The notes under the pieces were generated by a model. It made no database searches. It worked only from the letters and a program-made list of their open reading frames with translations, and was not told where the DNA came from. DNA of 64,000 nt, from assembly GCA_017460665.1 (NCBI GenBank), contig JAFUAO010000010.1:62001-126000 (forward strand), read 5' to 3'. Position 1 is the stretch's first letter, and each line of letters opens with the position of its first letter. The translations under genes and the position numbers were made by a program. This document shows positions 7,878 through 16,618 of this stretch, one piece after another. The stretch is from Ruminococcus sp. (lineage in GTDB: Bacteria; Bacillota; Clostridia; Oscillospirales; Ruminococcaceae).

Positions 7878-9602
7878 ATGGATTTTAAGGAACTTGACCT
7901 CTCTCAGGAGCTCCTCAGCGCTGTGGAAGAGCTGGGATTTACTGAGATGACGGAAATTCAGCAGGAAAGTATCCCCCTGATCTTGGAGGGAAAAGACGTT
8001 ATCGGGCGCTCCAACACCGGCACCGGCAAGACCGCTGCCTTCGGGCTCCCGGCAGTCCAGAGCATAACCGACGCAGACGGCAGGTCCGCCGCCGTGCTGA
8101 TCCTCTGCCCCACCAGAGAGCTGGCTATGCAGGCCTATGAGGAGATACGGAAATTCGCCAAATACAAGCGCTCCGTGAAGCCCTGCGCTGTCTACGGCGG
8201 CGCCAGCATGGAGCGCCAGATCCTACAGCTAAAGCGTGGCGCCAACATCGTTATCGGCACCCCCGGAAGAGTCATGGACCACCTCCGCAGACGCACCCTC
8301 AAGACCGAGAGCCTGCGTATGGTCATCTTGGACGAGGCCGATGAGATGCTGAACATGGGCTTTAGAGAGGACATCGAAGCGATCCTCTCGGAGGTCCCCG
8401 AGGAGCGTCAGACCGTGCTGTTCTCCGCAACTATGCCGCCGGAGATAATGGCTCTGACGAAAAAATATCAGCGTGACCCGGTGCTGGTCAAGATAAAGTC
8501 TCCCCAGAAAACGGTGGAGTCCGTGGCGCAGTTCTCCTTTGAGGTGGCCATGGGCAGAAAGACCGACGCCTTGAAGCTGCTGCTGGCGGCCTATTCGCCC
8601 AGCTCAGCAATGGTCTTCTGCAACACTAAGAAAATGGTGGACGAGCTGACTGAGGAGCTGGTAAAGTCAGGCTTCCGGGCAGCAGGGCTCCACGGCGACA
8701 TGAAGCAGGCTCAGCGAACTCAGGTCATGAACAGCTTCAAGGCCAAGAGCACTGCCATTCTGGTGGCCACTGACGTTGCTGCGAGAGGGATAGATGTTTC
8801 GGGAGTCGATGCGGTCTTCAACTACGACCTGCCTCAGGACAACGAGTACTATATCCACCGGATCGGCCGTACCGGAAGGGCCGGACGTGAGGGCGCTGCT
8901 TATACTCTAGTTACCGGGAGAAGACAGCTCTATGTGCTGAAGGACATCGCTCGCTACACAAAGGCTGAGATCCGGGAGATGCCTCTGCCGCAAAAAGCCG
9001 AGATACTGGCGATGAAGAAGAAGGCATTGGCTCAGGAGATCGCCGAGGTGCAGGAGCAGCCCTCCCAGGCCGCTTACGATATACTCGATGAGCTGGAGAA
9101 GCAGGGGATCTCTCCGAGAGAGGCCGCCGCAAGACTATTGAGCGGCAGGATCTCCGCTGAGATGATCAGCCTTCCGGAGTTCGATATACCTCGCCCGATC
9201 AGAAAGGGCAGGCGTGACGGCGCAAACACCGTGAAGCTGGACCTGAACATCGGAAGGAGCAAGAGGATAGCTCCCAATTTCATTCTGGGAGCTCTGGCCG
9301 ACGCTACGGGTATGTCCGGCAGGGATTTCGGTAAGATCGACATCTTCGACGAGCATACCACCGTTGAGGTGCCGGAGTCGGAGTGCGCTTACATACTCGA
9401 TGTCAGCGACTCCATGAAGATCAACGGCTACCCTGTCACGGTGAAGCTGTGGACCGGGCCCTCCTCCAAGGACAGGCACCAGAAGCCCTTCAAGCGTGAG
9501 AGGCCTGACAGGAAAAGGTCCGCATACGGCTCACGGGGCCGCAGAGAGGTCTATCAGGACTACACCAGGAGCCGCAAGAAACGGCCCAAAAATAAGCACT
9601 GA
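7878..9602 (+). CDS. DEAD-box ATP-dependent RNA helicase with DbpA-type RNA-binding domain
   Basis: Unwinds structured RNA, probably during ribosome assembly or mRNA turnover. All helicase motifs are in order: Q motif (MTEIQQESIP), I (SNTGTGKT), Ia (PTRELA), Ib (TPGR), II (DEAD), III (SAT), V (VATDVAARGID) and VI (HRIGRTGRAG). After the two RecA-like domains (to about residue 370) comes a helical spacer. A DbpA-type RRM follows (about 450-540, GANTVKLDLNIGRSKRIAPNFILGAL onward), and then a very basic tail. The DbpA-type fold suggests binding to rRNA, as in E. coli DbpA and Bacillus YxiN, but the B. subtilis CshA class is also possible. 574 residues, normal length. The ATG at 7878 follows GAAAGGATAATA. 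Confidence 0.95.
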   Translation: MDFKELDLSQELLSAVEELGFTEMTEIQQESIPLILEGKDVIGRSNTGTGKTAAFGLPAVQSITDADGRSAAVLILCPTRELAMQAYEEIRKFAKYKRSVKPCAVYGGASMERQILQLKRGANIVIGTPGRVMDHLRRRTLKTESLRMVILDEADEMLNMGFREDIEAILSEVPEERQTVLFSATMPPEIMALTKKYQRDPVLVKIKSPQKTVESVAQFSFEVAMGRKTDALKLLLAAYSPSSAMVFCNTKKMVDELTEELVKSGFRAAGLHGDMKQAQRTQVMNSFKAKSTAILVATDVAARGIDVSGVDAVFNYDLPQDNEYYIHRIGRTGRAGREGAAYTLVTGRRQLYVLKDIARYTKAEIREMPLPQKAEILAMKKKALAQEIAEVQEQPSQAAYDILDELEKQGISPREAAARLLSGRISAEMISLPEFDIPRPIRKGRRDGANTVKLDLNIGRSKRIAPNFILGALADATGMSGRDFGKIDIFDEHTTVEVPESECAYILDVSDSMKINGYPVTVKLWTGPSSKDRHQKPFKRERPDRKRSAYGSRGRREVYQDYTRSRKKRPKNKH

Positions 9603-9615
9603 GAGGTGATCGACG

Positions 9616-9720
9616 ATGAGTGGATACAGCAAGCCCCCGAAGAAGACATGGGTAAGGATCTTCGTGCTGATCATGGCGCTGGCCATGATCGCCAGCTTCG
9701 TTCTCATGGTGGTAAGATAA
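9616..9720 (+). CDS. small single-pass membrane protein, DUF4044-like
   Basis: A 34-residue open frame: a basic N-terminus (SGYSKPPKKTWVRIF) followed by one hydrophobic helix (about residues 15-32). GAGAGGTGAT lies 5 bases before the ATG, and a strong terminator follows 7 bases after the stop. The basic-then-hydrophobic pattern ending in SFVLMVV resembles the short DUF4044 proteins often found in Clostridia. It starts 13 bases after the helicase gene and so is probably co-transcribed. Function unknown. Confidence 0.7.
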   Translation: MSGYSKPPKKTWVRIFVLIMALAMIASFVLMVVR

Positions 9721-9726
9721 AGCAAA

Positions 9727-9756
9727 GCGTCCTCGTAGGAGGGCGCTGTTTTTTTT
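9727..9756 (+). terminator. terminator after helicase unit
   Basis: Eight-base-pair stem GCGTCCTC/GAGGGCGC (one G-T pair), loop GTAG, then TG and eight T. Confidence 0.92.
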
Positions 9757-9818
9757 GGACGAAAAAAATTGCGGGGTGCAGGGAGCCGCCGGATCAAAGA
9801 TCTTTCTTCCCGTCAGGA

Positions 9819-9852
9819 TACGACATATTTCGCAGCCTGTCTGCATTATAAT
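9819..9852 (+). promoter_or_regulatory. spoIIGA-sigE promoter with possible Spo0A box
   Basis: A TATAAT (9847-9852) lies 22 bases before the start codon without a good -35 box at normal spacing. Where the -35 would be, TACGACA (9819-9825) matches the Spo0A box TTCGACA at 6 of 7 positions. In Bacillus the spoIIG promoter is activated by phosphorylated Spo0A bound at just this place. The motif is short, so this is suggestive only. Confidence 0.5.
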
Positions 9853-9873
9853 AGTCTTGAAAGGGGGCAGGCT

Positions 9874-10692
9874 ATGCGTGTCATTTACATCGACGTCCTT
9901 CTGGCCGTCAATATCTATGTGGACTACCTGCTGCTCAGGACCACCGCCGCTCTCACCCGTTCCCCTCTCGGCGGCAGGCGCTGTCTGCTGACCTCCGCTC
10001 TGGGGAGCCTTCTCTCGCTGATCATACTGGCCCCGGAGCTGGGCTCCGCTGTCACCGCAGGGATAAGGCTCTCCGGCGCTCTTCTGATCTGCGCCATGGC
10101 CTTCGGCGTAAGGCCGCTTTCAAGGCTCCTCCTCGATACAGCAGTTTTCTTTGGGGCCAATTTCCTCTTCGCCGGCTGTGTGTATGCAGTCTCCTCCCGG
10201 CTGGGCGCAGACTTCATCTATATGGGGAACTCCGTTGTCTATGCGGATATTCCCCTGATCGTGCTGATCCTGACCACCGGAGGGCTGTACCTGATCATTC
10301 GGGGCGTAAGGCTCCTCACTGCCGGCTCCCCTGCTCAGGCAGGCTGCTATGCCGTACATATCAGGAAAAACGGCCGGGAGGTCTGTCTGAAGGGCTTCCC
10401 GGACACCGGCAACGTCCTTGTGGATCTGTTCACCGGCAGGCCTGTGATCATCTGCGGAGGAGAGGAGTTCCTCCGGCTTACAGGCCTTGATCCGGAGCTA
10501 AAAAGCCTCCCCCGGGGCTTTAGGCTCCTGCCCTTCTCAACGGTCTCAGAAAGCGGCACCATGCCTGTTTTCACTCCCGATGAGGTCACTATCGAGGACC
10601 TTGCCACCGGGAGAAAAAAGCGTGTCGATGCCTCCGCAGGCCTTGGCAGGGAGCCTCTTGCTGTCTTCGATCCACGGCTTTTGGATCTGTAA
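9874..10692 (+). CDS. spoIIGA: sporulation sigma-E processing peptidase SpoIIGA
   Basis: Membrane aspartic protease of the mother cell that removes the pro-sequence of sigma-E after a SpoIIR signal. The 272-residue product has an N-terminal membrane domain of five hydrophobic helices (about residues 3-148) and a C-terminal protease domain. The latter carries the active-site motif GFPDTGN with D177, at almost the same position as in B. subtilis. The ATG at 9874 ([13 protein letters not shown], the typical family start) follows AAGGGGGCAGGCT; an in-frame ATG 35 codons upstream is not needed. It is followed 22 bases later by its substrate gene sigE, the classic arrangement. Confidence 0.96.
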   Translation: MRVIYIDVLLAVNIYVDYLLLRTTAALTRSPLGGRRCLLTSALGSLLSLIILAPELGSAVTAGIRLSGALLICAMAFGVRPLSRLLLDTAVFFGANFLFAGCVYAVSSRLGADFIYMGNSVVYADIPLIVLILTTGGLYLIIRGVRLLTAGSPAQAGCYAVHIRKNGREVCLKGFPDTGNVLVDLFTGRPVIICGGEEFLRLTGLDPELKSLPRGFRLLPFSTVSESGTMPVFTPDEVTIEDLATGRKKRVDASAGLGREPLAVFDPRLLDL

Positions 10693-10714
10693 CTTCACCG
10701 AAAGGAGCATACAT

Positions 10715-11413
10715 ATGACCATTTTCAAAAAACTTTTCTCGATCTTGCAGGAGCGCCTCGGCAGGAGGGTCTTCTACGTCAACGGCTCGGATACTCTTCC
10801 TCCTCCCCTCTCACGGCAGGAGGAGGCTCAGGTCTTCCTCAGGCTCTCAGACAAGGACCCGGAGGCGAGAAAGCTGCTGATCGTCCACAATCTGAGGCTG
10901 GTGGTGTACATCGCTAAGAAGTTCGAGTCCACCGGCATCGGGATCGAGGACCTGGTGTCGATCGGGACTATCGGGCTGATCAAGGCCGTGAACACCTTCT
11001 GTCCGACGAAAAACATAAAGCTGGCCACCTATGCATCAAGGTGCATCGAGAACGAGATCCTGATGTTCCTGAGAAAGTCCTCTCAGTACCGCAACGACCT
11101 CTCTATCGACGAGCCCCTGAACATCGACTACGACGGCAACGAGCTGCTGCTGTCGGACGTGCTGGGGACCGACGATGACGTGGTCAACAAGGGCATCGAG
11201 ACCGAGGCCGAGCGTGAGATGATAAGGGGCGCTGTCTCGGAGCTCTGCGACCGTGAGCGTGAGATCATGGAGATGCGCTTCGGCCTCATCGACGGCAAGG
11301 AAAAGACTCAGAAGGAGGTGGCGGAGCTGATCGGGATCTCACAGTCCTACATCTCAAGGCTGGAAAAAAAGATAATCCAGAAGCTGAGGGTCAAGCTGGA
11401 GAGCATGACCTAA
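10715..11413 (+). CDS. sigE: sporulation sigma factor E precursor
   Basis: Sigma-E directs early mother-cell transcription. The 232-residue protein keeps all sigma-70 regions: 2.1-2.4 ([12 protein letters not shown] through [14 protein letters not shown]) and the region 4 helix-turn-helix ([21 protein letters not shown]). Near-identity to the B. subtilis protein over [12 protein letters not shown] and [24 protein letters not shown] leaves no doubt. The N-terminal amphipathic pro-sequence is about 20 residues; by analogy SpoIIGA would cut before Y21 in [10 protein letters not shown]. The ATG at 10715 is preceded by AAAGGAGCATACAT. Unlike many Firmicutes, no sigG follows; a terminator ends the unit. 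Confidence 0.97.
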   Translation: MTIFKKLFSILQERLGRRVFYVNGSDTLPPPLSRQEEAQVFLRLSDKDPEARKLLIVHNLRLVVYIAKKFESTGIGIEDLVSIGTIGLIKAVNTFCPTKNIKLATYASRCIENEILMFLRKSSQYRNDLSIDEPLNIDYDGNELLLSDVLGTDDDVVNKGIETEAEREMIRGAVSELCDREREIMEMRFGLIDGKEKTQKEVAELIGISQSYISRLEKKIIQKLRVKLESMT

Positions 11414-11418
11414 GTCTC

Positions 11419-11448
11419 GGGAGGCGGCATGAGGCTGCCTCCCTTTTT
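11419..11448 (+). terminator. terminator after sigE
   Basis: Stem GGGAGGC...GCCTCCC (11419-11425 with 11437-11443), extended by an inner GC/GC pair, followed by TTTTT. Confidence 0.9.
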
Positions 11449-11527
11449 CATCAACAGAAAAAGGGTCCGTTTTGACTACAATAGTTTTCCACAATTTAGG
11501 CTAAACTGACGATTTTTAGTGCTGCTA

Positions 11528-11556
11528 TTGAAATATACATATAATAATGGTATAAT
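11528..11556 (+). promoter_or_regulatory. promoter of recJ
   Basis: TTGAAA (11528-11533), 17-bp spacer, TATAAT (11551-11556); leader of about 40 bases. Confidence 0.8.
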
Positions 11557-11602
11557 AATTGTGTATATATTCTTGGAAATCTGTATCGTTAGGAGCTTTT
11601 TC

Positions 11603-13651
11603 ATGAAAAAATGGAACGTTATGAAGCCCGAAAAGCCGATCATCGACAAGCTGGTCCTCGGGTGCTCTGTTACCTCGCTGACCGCCGCTGCTCTGGCCTC
11701 AAAGGGCTACAGCTCCCCGGAAATGGTCATGGAGAAGCTGGAGGCTCAGGAGCTCTCAGACCCATTCCTCATCGCAGATATGCAGAAGGCCGCCGACAAG
11801 CTGGAGCAGGCCCTCGAGGAGGGCAGGAGGATCTGCGTCTACGGCGACTATGACTGCGACGGCATCATGGCTACGGCTATACTCTACTCCTACCTAATGG
11901 AGGCCGGGGCAGATGTCACCTACTATATCCCCGAGCGCTCAGAGGGCTACGGGCTCAATAAGAACGCCATCGACGCTCTCTCCGACGACGGAGTGGAGCT
12001 CATCGTCACCGTGGATAACGGGATCGCCGCTATCGACGAGGCTGAATATATCTATATCCTGGGCATGGAGCTCATCGTTACAGATCACCACCAGCAGGGC
12101 AGCGCTCTCCCAAGGGCCGAGGCCGTGGTGGACCCCCACAGGCATGACGACTTCTCCCCTTTCAAGTTCGGCTGCGGGGCCCTCATCGCTCTAAAGCTGG
12201 TGGCCGCTATGGACGGCGGCGACTACACCCTTGCTCTGGAGCAGTTCGGCGATCTGGCGGCTATCGCTACGGTGGCCGATATAGTCAGCCTTACCGGTGA
12301 GAACAGGTTCATCGTCCAGTACGGCTTGGAGCTGATCAACAACACCGACAGGCCGGCTCTCATCGCCTTGAAGGAGGTCTGCGGTCTGGCGGACAAAAAG
12401 GTGAGCTCCCACTCTATCGGCTTCGGGATCGGTCCCAGGATCAACGCCTCGGGACGCTTCGGCTCCCCAAGGACCGCCGAGAAGCTCTTCCTGTGCGAGG
12501 ACTACGATGAGGCGATCGTCATCGCAAGAGAGCTCGACAGCCTCAACGATCAACGAAAGGAAGCCGAGAACCAGATCATTTCCCAGATCTATCAGATGAT
12601 CGAGAAGGATCCATCTCTGGTCCGGGGAAGAGTGATCTTCCTCCTCGGGAAGGGCTGGCACCACGGAGTTATCGGGATCGTGGCCTCACGGATCCAGGAG
12701 CAGTTCGGCAAGCCCTGCTTCATCGCCTCAGAGGAGAACGGCGAGATCAGAGGCTCCGCAAGAGCTTTCGGGGAGTTTTCAGTGTTCAAGGCCCTGACCT
12801 ACGCAGGGGACGCTCTGTCGAAGTTCGGCGGACACACCGGCGCAGGGGGCTTCACCATAAAAGAGGGCAGGAGCGATGACTTTAGGCGGCTGATCGAGGA
12901 GTTCGCCCTAAAGGAGCACCCGATCATGCCGGCTGCGGAGATCACTGCGGACGCTCCCATTTCGGCTATGGAGCTGACTGTGGACAACATCAGGGGCCTG
13001 TCCGCCTTGGAGCCCTTCGGCATGGGCAACGAAAAGCCTCTGTTCTACATCGAGAACGCCTCTGTCATCGGAGTCGCAGGGCTGTCGGGCGACGCTCACA
13101 CGAAGCTGAGGATCAAGGTGGGCTTCGCTCAGGCCGACGCTCTCATCTTCCGGCGCTCGCCTCAGGAGCTGGGCTTCAAGACCGGTGACGTGTGTGCAAT
13201 GATCGTCTCCCCGGAGGTCAATGAGTTCAGGGGGAACACCTCCGTCAGCCTCATCGTCAGCGACATTCGGCCTCAGGGACTGGAGCAGAGCAAGTTCTTC
13301 GCAGGAGAGACCGCCTTCGAGAAGTTCCTGCGAGACGAGGAGCTCCCAAAGAACTACTACCCCAATATGCTGCCGATCAGGAACGACGCAGCACTCGTTT
13401 ACAAGAGCATACCAGAAACGGGCATCACCCTTGACGCCCTTTACATAAAGCTGGCCGCAAGACTGAATTACTGCAAGATCGCAGTCTCGGCCGAGGCCCT
13501 CCGTGAGCTGGGACTGATCAGGTGGTCTCCTGCCGACGGAAGGTTCTTCAGACTCAAGGTCTCACATAAGGCTGACCTTGACAAAGCGCCGGTGCTCCTT
13601 AAATTGAAGGAGGTCATCGGCAGGCATTATTCCGGCGTCCGTCTGCCGTAA
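11603..13651 (+). CDS. recJ: single-stranded-DNA exonuclease RecJ
   Basis: Degrades single-stranded DNA 5' to 3' in recombination and mismatch/base-excision repair. The DHH phosphoesterase core has DYDCDG (motif I), the VDNG segment, TDHH, and later the DHHA1 part with GWHHGVIGIVASRI and GGHTGAGGFTI. An OB-fold domain and an extra C-terminal helical/winged region follow. From the ATG at 11603 (TAGGAG seven bases before) the protein is 682 residues, within the usual range for clostridial RecJ. An upstream in-frame ATG at 11519 lies before the promoter and is rejected. It is followed by relA after 31 bases, so the two may share a transcript. Confidence 0.95.
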   Translation: MKKWNVMKPEKPIIDKLVLGCSVTSLTAAALASKGYSSPEMVMEKLEAQELSDPFLIADMQKAADKLEQALEEGRRICVYGDYDCDGIMATAILYSYLMEAGADVTYYIPERSEGYGLNKNAIDALSDDGVELIVTVDNGIAAIDEAEYIYILGMELIVTDHHQQGSALPRAEAVVDPHRHDDFSPFKFGCGALIALKLVAAMDGGDYTLALEQFGDLAAIATVADIVSLTGENRFIVQYGLELINNTDRPALIALKEVCGLADKKVSSHSIGFGIGPRINASGRFGSPRTAEKLFLCEDYDEAIVIARELDSLNDQRKEAENQIISQIYQMIEKDPSLVRGRVIFLLGKGWHHGVIGIVASRIQEQFGKPCFIASEENGEIRGSARAFGEFSVFKALTYAGDALSKFGGHTGAGGFTIKEGRSDDFRRLIEEFALKEHPIMPAAEITADAPISAMELTVDNIRGLSALEPFGMGNEKPLFYIENASVIGVAGLSGDAHTKLRIKVGFAQADALIFRRSPQELGFKTGDVCAMIVSPEVNEFRGNTSVSLIVSDIRPQGLEQSKFFAGETAFEKFLRDEELPKNYYPNMLPIRNDAALVYKSIPETGITLDALYIKLAARLNYCKIAVSAEALRELGLIRWSPADGRFFRLKVSHKADLDKAPVLLKLKEVIGRHYSGVRLP

Positions 13652-13682
13652 ACGGCGGCAGCTTCTGCTGTGGGAGATAATT

Positions 13683-15980
13683 ATGAATGACAATACCATG
13701 AATGTTTCCAATACTCCGCCAAGGCCTGAGATAGAGGTGCCGATCCCCGACACCGCCGTCACGCCCGAGGCCCTGAAAACTATCCCGGATTACGATGACG
13801 ATTTCACCATAGAAATGATCATACAGAAGATCCTCAAGGAGGACAAGCAGTATGACCTGAGCAAGATCATCTCGGCCTATGAGTTCGCTGCTAAGGCTCA
13901 CGAGGGACAGACCCGCTCCTCCGGCCAGCCTTATATCATACACCCTCTGGCTGTGGCGTATATACTGCTGGAGCTGGGCATGGACACCGATACGATCTGC
14001 TCGGCCCTGCTCCATGACGTGGTGGAGGACACCGACGCTACCCTCGACGATCTGAAAAAGCGCTTCGGACAGGACGTTGCCATGCTGGTGGACGGCGTCA
14101 CGAAGCTGAGCAAGATCCCTACCAACACCAAGGAGGAGCAGCAGGCTGAGAATATCCGCAAGATCCTGCTGGCTATGTCGCAGGATATAAGGGTCATGAT
14201 CATCAAGCTGGCTGACCGCCTACACAATATGCGTACTCTGAAATACAGGCCTATCGACAAGCAGCGGCATACCGCCCTTGAGACCATGAACATCTACGCT
14301 CCTATCGCTCATAGGCTGGGTATCCGTGCGATCAAGGAGGAGCTGGAGGACCGGTCCTTCCGCTTCCTTGACCCCTACGCCTACTCTGAGATAGAGCAGA
14401 TCCTCGACTCCAAAAAGGAGGAGCGTGAGGCCTTCATCGAGACTATCAAGAACCGTATCGCTCAGCGCTTCAAGGACGAGGATTTCGCCGAGCCTCCGCA
14501 GATCTCAGGAAGGGTCAAGAGCATCTACAGCATCTACAAGAAGATCTTCCTCCATCACAAGAATATCGACGAGATCTACGACAAGTACGCTGTCCGTGTG
14601 ATCGTTACTACGATCGCCGAGTGCTATAACGTGCTGGGCCTGGTACACGATATGTTCAGGCCTCTGCCTAACCGCTTCAAGGACTATATCTCTACCCCTA
14701 AGTCCAATATGTACCAGTCCCTGCATACTACCGTTCTGGGCAAGGAGGGCATACCCTTCGAGGTGCAGATCCGTACTTGGGATATGCACGAAACTGCCGA
14801 GTACGGCGTTGCTGCTCACTGGAAGTACAAGGAGGGCATCAAGGGCAAGGACAAAATGGAGGGAAGGCTCGCTTGGGTCCGCCAGGTGATCGAGGCTCAG
14901 CAGACCTCCGACGACGTGGAGGAGATCGTCCACATCATCAAGACGGATCTTGCTCCCGAGGACATCGTCGTTATGACTCCCAAGGGTATGTCAGTGGACC
15001 TGCCCGTGGGCTCTACCGTAATAGACTTCGCCTACCGTATCCACACCGAGATCGGCCACAAGACCGTGGGCGCTAAGGTGGACGGCAGGATCGTTCCCCT
15101 TGACCATAAGCTCCAGACCGGCCAGATCTGCGAGATCCTCACCACCAAGGACCCCGACAAGGGCCCAAACCGTGCGTGGCTCCACATCGTACAGACCAAC
15201 GAGGCCCGCTCAAAGATCAGGTCCTGGTTCAAGAAGGAGCGCCGTGAGGAGAACATCGCCGAGGGCAAGGCCGAGCTTGAGAGAGAGTTCCGCAGGCACC
15301 ATATCTACCTCGACGAGTCGGAGTACACTGAGTTCCTCCAGGACGACTTCCGCAGGCATAACTGCTCAACACTGGAGGACTTCTACGCATCTATCGGCTA
15401 CGGAGGCACGACCCTGTCAAAGATCATGCCCCGGCTCAAGGACAAGTACGAAAAGCTCCACGAGACCGACGAGAAGGACACCTCTCTGCTGAAGATCGTG
15501 AAGCCAAAGGTCACCGGGAAGAGCTGTATCGTCCTGGACCAGATCGACGACCTTGCGATCAAGTTCGCCGGATGCTGCAATCCCCTGCCCGGCGATGAGG
15601 TGGTGGGCTTCGTCACCCGTGGCTTCGGTCTTTCCGTCCATACCACCAGCTGTACCAACTATCAGGCCGCTCTTGCAAGGAACGACCCGGAGGAGCTTGA
15701 GCGCTGGTACGACATACAGTGGTCCGATACGGGCTCGTCACAGCTCCAGACCAGCATCGAGGTGACTGCTACCGACCGTGTGGGCCTTGTTTACGATATT
15801 TCCGCAGTCCTCATGGAGGCAAGAGTGCCGATCGTCCACTCCGCATCGAGGGTCCTCAAAAACGGCAATGCCCTCTTTGAATGTACGATCGTCATTTCCA
15901 GCACCGAACAGCTCAGAGGACTTTTCGACAAGATAAAAAAGATCAAGGGCGTGCTCTCTGTTGAGCGCAGCAAGATCTGA
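13683..15980 (+). CDS. relA: bifunctional (p)ppGpp synthetase/hydrolase (Rel/RSH)
   Basis: Makes and degrades the stringent-response alarmone (p)ppGpp. The 765-residue chain has the full RSH layout: HD hydrolase domain (about 70-230, LHDVVEDTDATLDDL), synthetase domain (about 260-400, GRVKSIYSIYKK through SNMYQSLHTTV and EVQIRTWDMHETAEYGVAAHWKYK), TGS domain (about 430-490), a helical/zinc-finger region (GCCNPLPGDEVVGF) and a C-terminal ACT domain. Both catalytic halves look intact, so it should be bifunctional. The N-terminal 55 residues are an acidic, Pro-rich extension. ATG at 13683 after GGGAGATAATT. The next gene starts 10 bases after the stop. Confidence 0.97.
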   Translation: MNDNTMNVSNTPPRPEIEVPIPDTAVTPEALKTIPDYDDDFTIEMIIQKILKEDKQYDLSKIISAYEFAAKAHEGQTRSSGQPYIIHPLAVAYILLELGMDTDTICSALLHDVVEDTDATLDDLKKRFGQDVAMLVDGVTKLSKIPTNTKEEQQAENIRKILLAMSQDIRVMIIKLADRLHNMRTLKYRPIDKQRHTALETMNIYAPIAHRLGIRAIKEELEDRSFRFLDPYAYSEIEQILDSKKEEREAFIETIKNRIAQRFKDEDFAEPPQISGRVKSIYSIYKKIFLHHKNIDEIYDKYAVRVIVTTIAECYNVLGLVHDMFRPLPNRFKDYISTPKSNMYQSLHTTVLGKEGIPFEVQIRTWDMHETAEYGVAAHWKYKEGIKGKDKMEGRLAWVRQVIEAQQTSDDVEEIVHIIKTDLAPEDIVVMTPKGMSVDLPVGSTVIDFAYRIHTEIGHKTVGAKVDGRIVPLDHKLQTGQICEILTTKDPDKGPNRAWLHIVQTNEARSKIRSWFKKERREENIAEGKAELEREFRRHHIYLDESEYTEFLQDDFRRHNCSTLEDFYASIGYGGTTLSKIMPRLKDKYEKLHETDEKDTSLLKIVKPKVTGKSCIVLDQIDDLAIKFAGCCNPLPGDEVVGFVTRGFGLSVHTTSCTNYQAALARNDPEELERWYDIQWSDTGSSQLQTSIEVTATDRVGLVYDISAVLMEARVPIVHSASRVLKNGNALFECTIVISSTEQLRGLFDKIKKIKGVLSVERSKI

Positions 15981-15990
15981 GGGGGCTGCT

Positions 15991-16617
15991 ATGCGTATCC
16001 ATACTCTCCAACTGGGCGAGCTCCGCTCCAACTGCTATATCGCTGAAACTGCTCCCGGAAGAGCCGTGGCCGTCGACATCGGCGGCGACAGCAGGCTCTT
16101 TCTGGAGTTCATCAAAATGAAAAAGATCCGCCTTACCAAGATCCTGCTGACCCACGGACACTTCGACCACATCGGCGGTGTGGAGGAGGTCAGGGCGGCT
16201 ACCGGGGCGGAGGTCTATATCCACGAGAGCGACGCTCCTATGCTGAAAAGCCCCTCGGCTTCCCTTCATTCCACTATGTCGATCTATCCCTTCAAGGAGG
16301 TCACAGACTACACCGTGGTCACGGGAGACTGCTATATCAACGACGCTGACTGCACATTCAGGGTATTCCACACTCCGGGACACTCCCACGGCAGCGTGTG
16401 CTATATCTGCGACGATGTGATGTTCTCAGGCGACACGCTGTTCTGCGCTTCGATCGGCAGGACCGACTTCCCCGGCAGCGACCATAACAGGATGATGTGG
16501 TCCCTGGCAAGGCTCTATGAGCTGGAGGAGGACTACATCGTGCTCCCCGGCCACGGCGAGCGCACCAGCCTTGACTACGAAAAAGACAATAACCCCTATT
16601 TCAGGAGCTTTCGATAA
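15991..16617 (+). CDS. metallo-beta-lactamase-fold hydrolase, glyoxalase II-like
   Basis: A 208-residue zinc-dependent hydrolase with the signature THGHFDHIGG (two-metal site), the later His in HTPGHSHGSVC and the Asp in FSGDTLF, and a final His in LPGHGERT. The short GloB-like clostridial class usually follows relA, as here; its substrate is not known. I use the ATG at 15991 (GAGGGGGCTGCT before it), ten codons inside a longer frame that would overlap relA. It is followed by hemZ with a one-base gap between TAA and ATG. Confidence 0.88.
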   Translation: MRIHTLQLGELRSNCYIAETAPGRAVAVDIGGDSRLFLEFIKMKKIRLTKILLTHGHFDHIGGVEEVRAATGAEVYIHESDAPMLKSPSASLHSTMSIYPFKEVTDYTVVTGDCYINDADCTFRVFHTPGHSHGSVCYICDDVMFSGDTLFCASIGRTDFPGSDHNRMMWSLARLYELEEDYIVLPGHGERTSLDYEKDNNPYFRSFR

Positions 16618-16618
16618 T

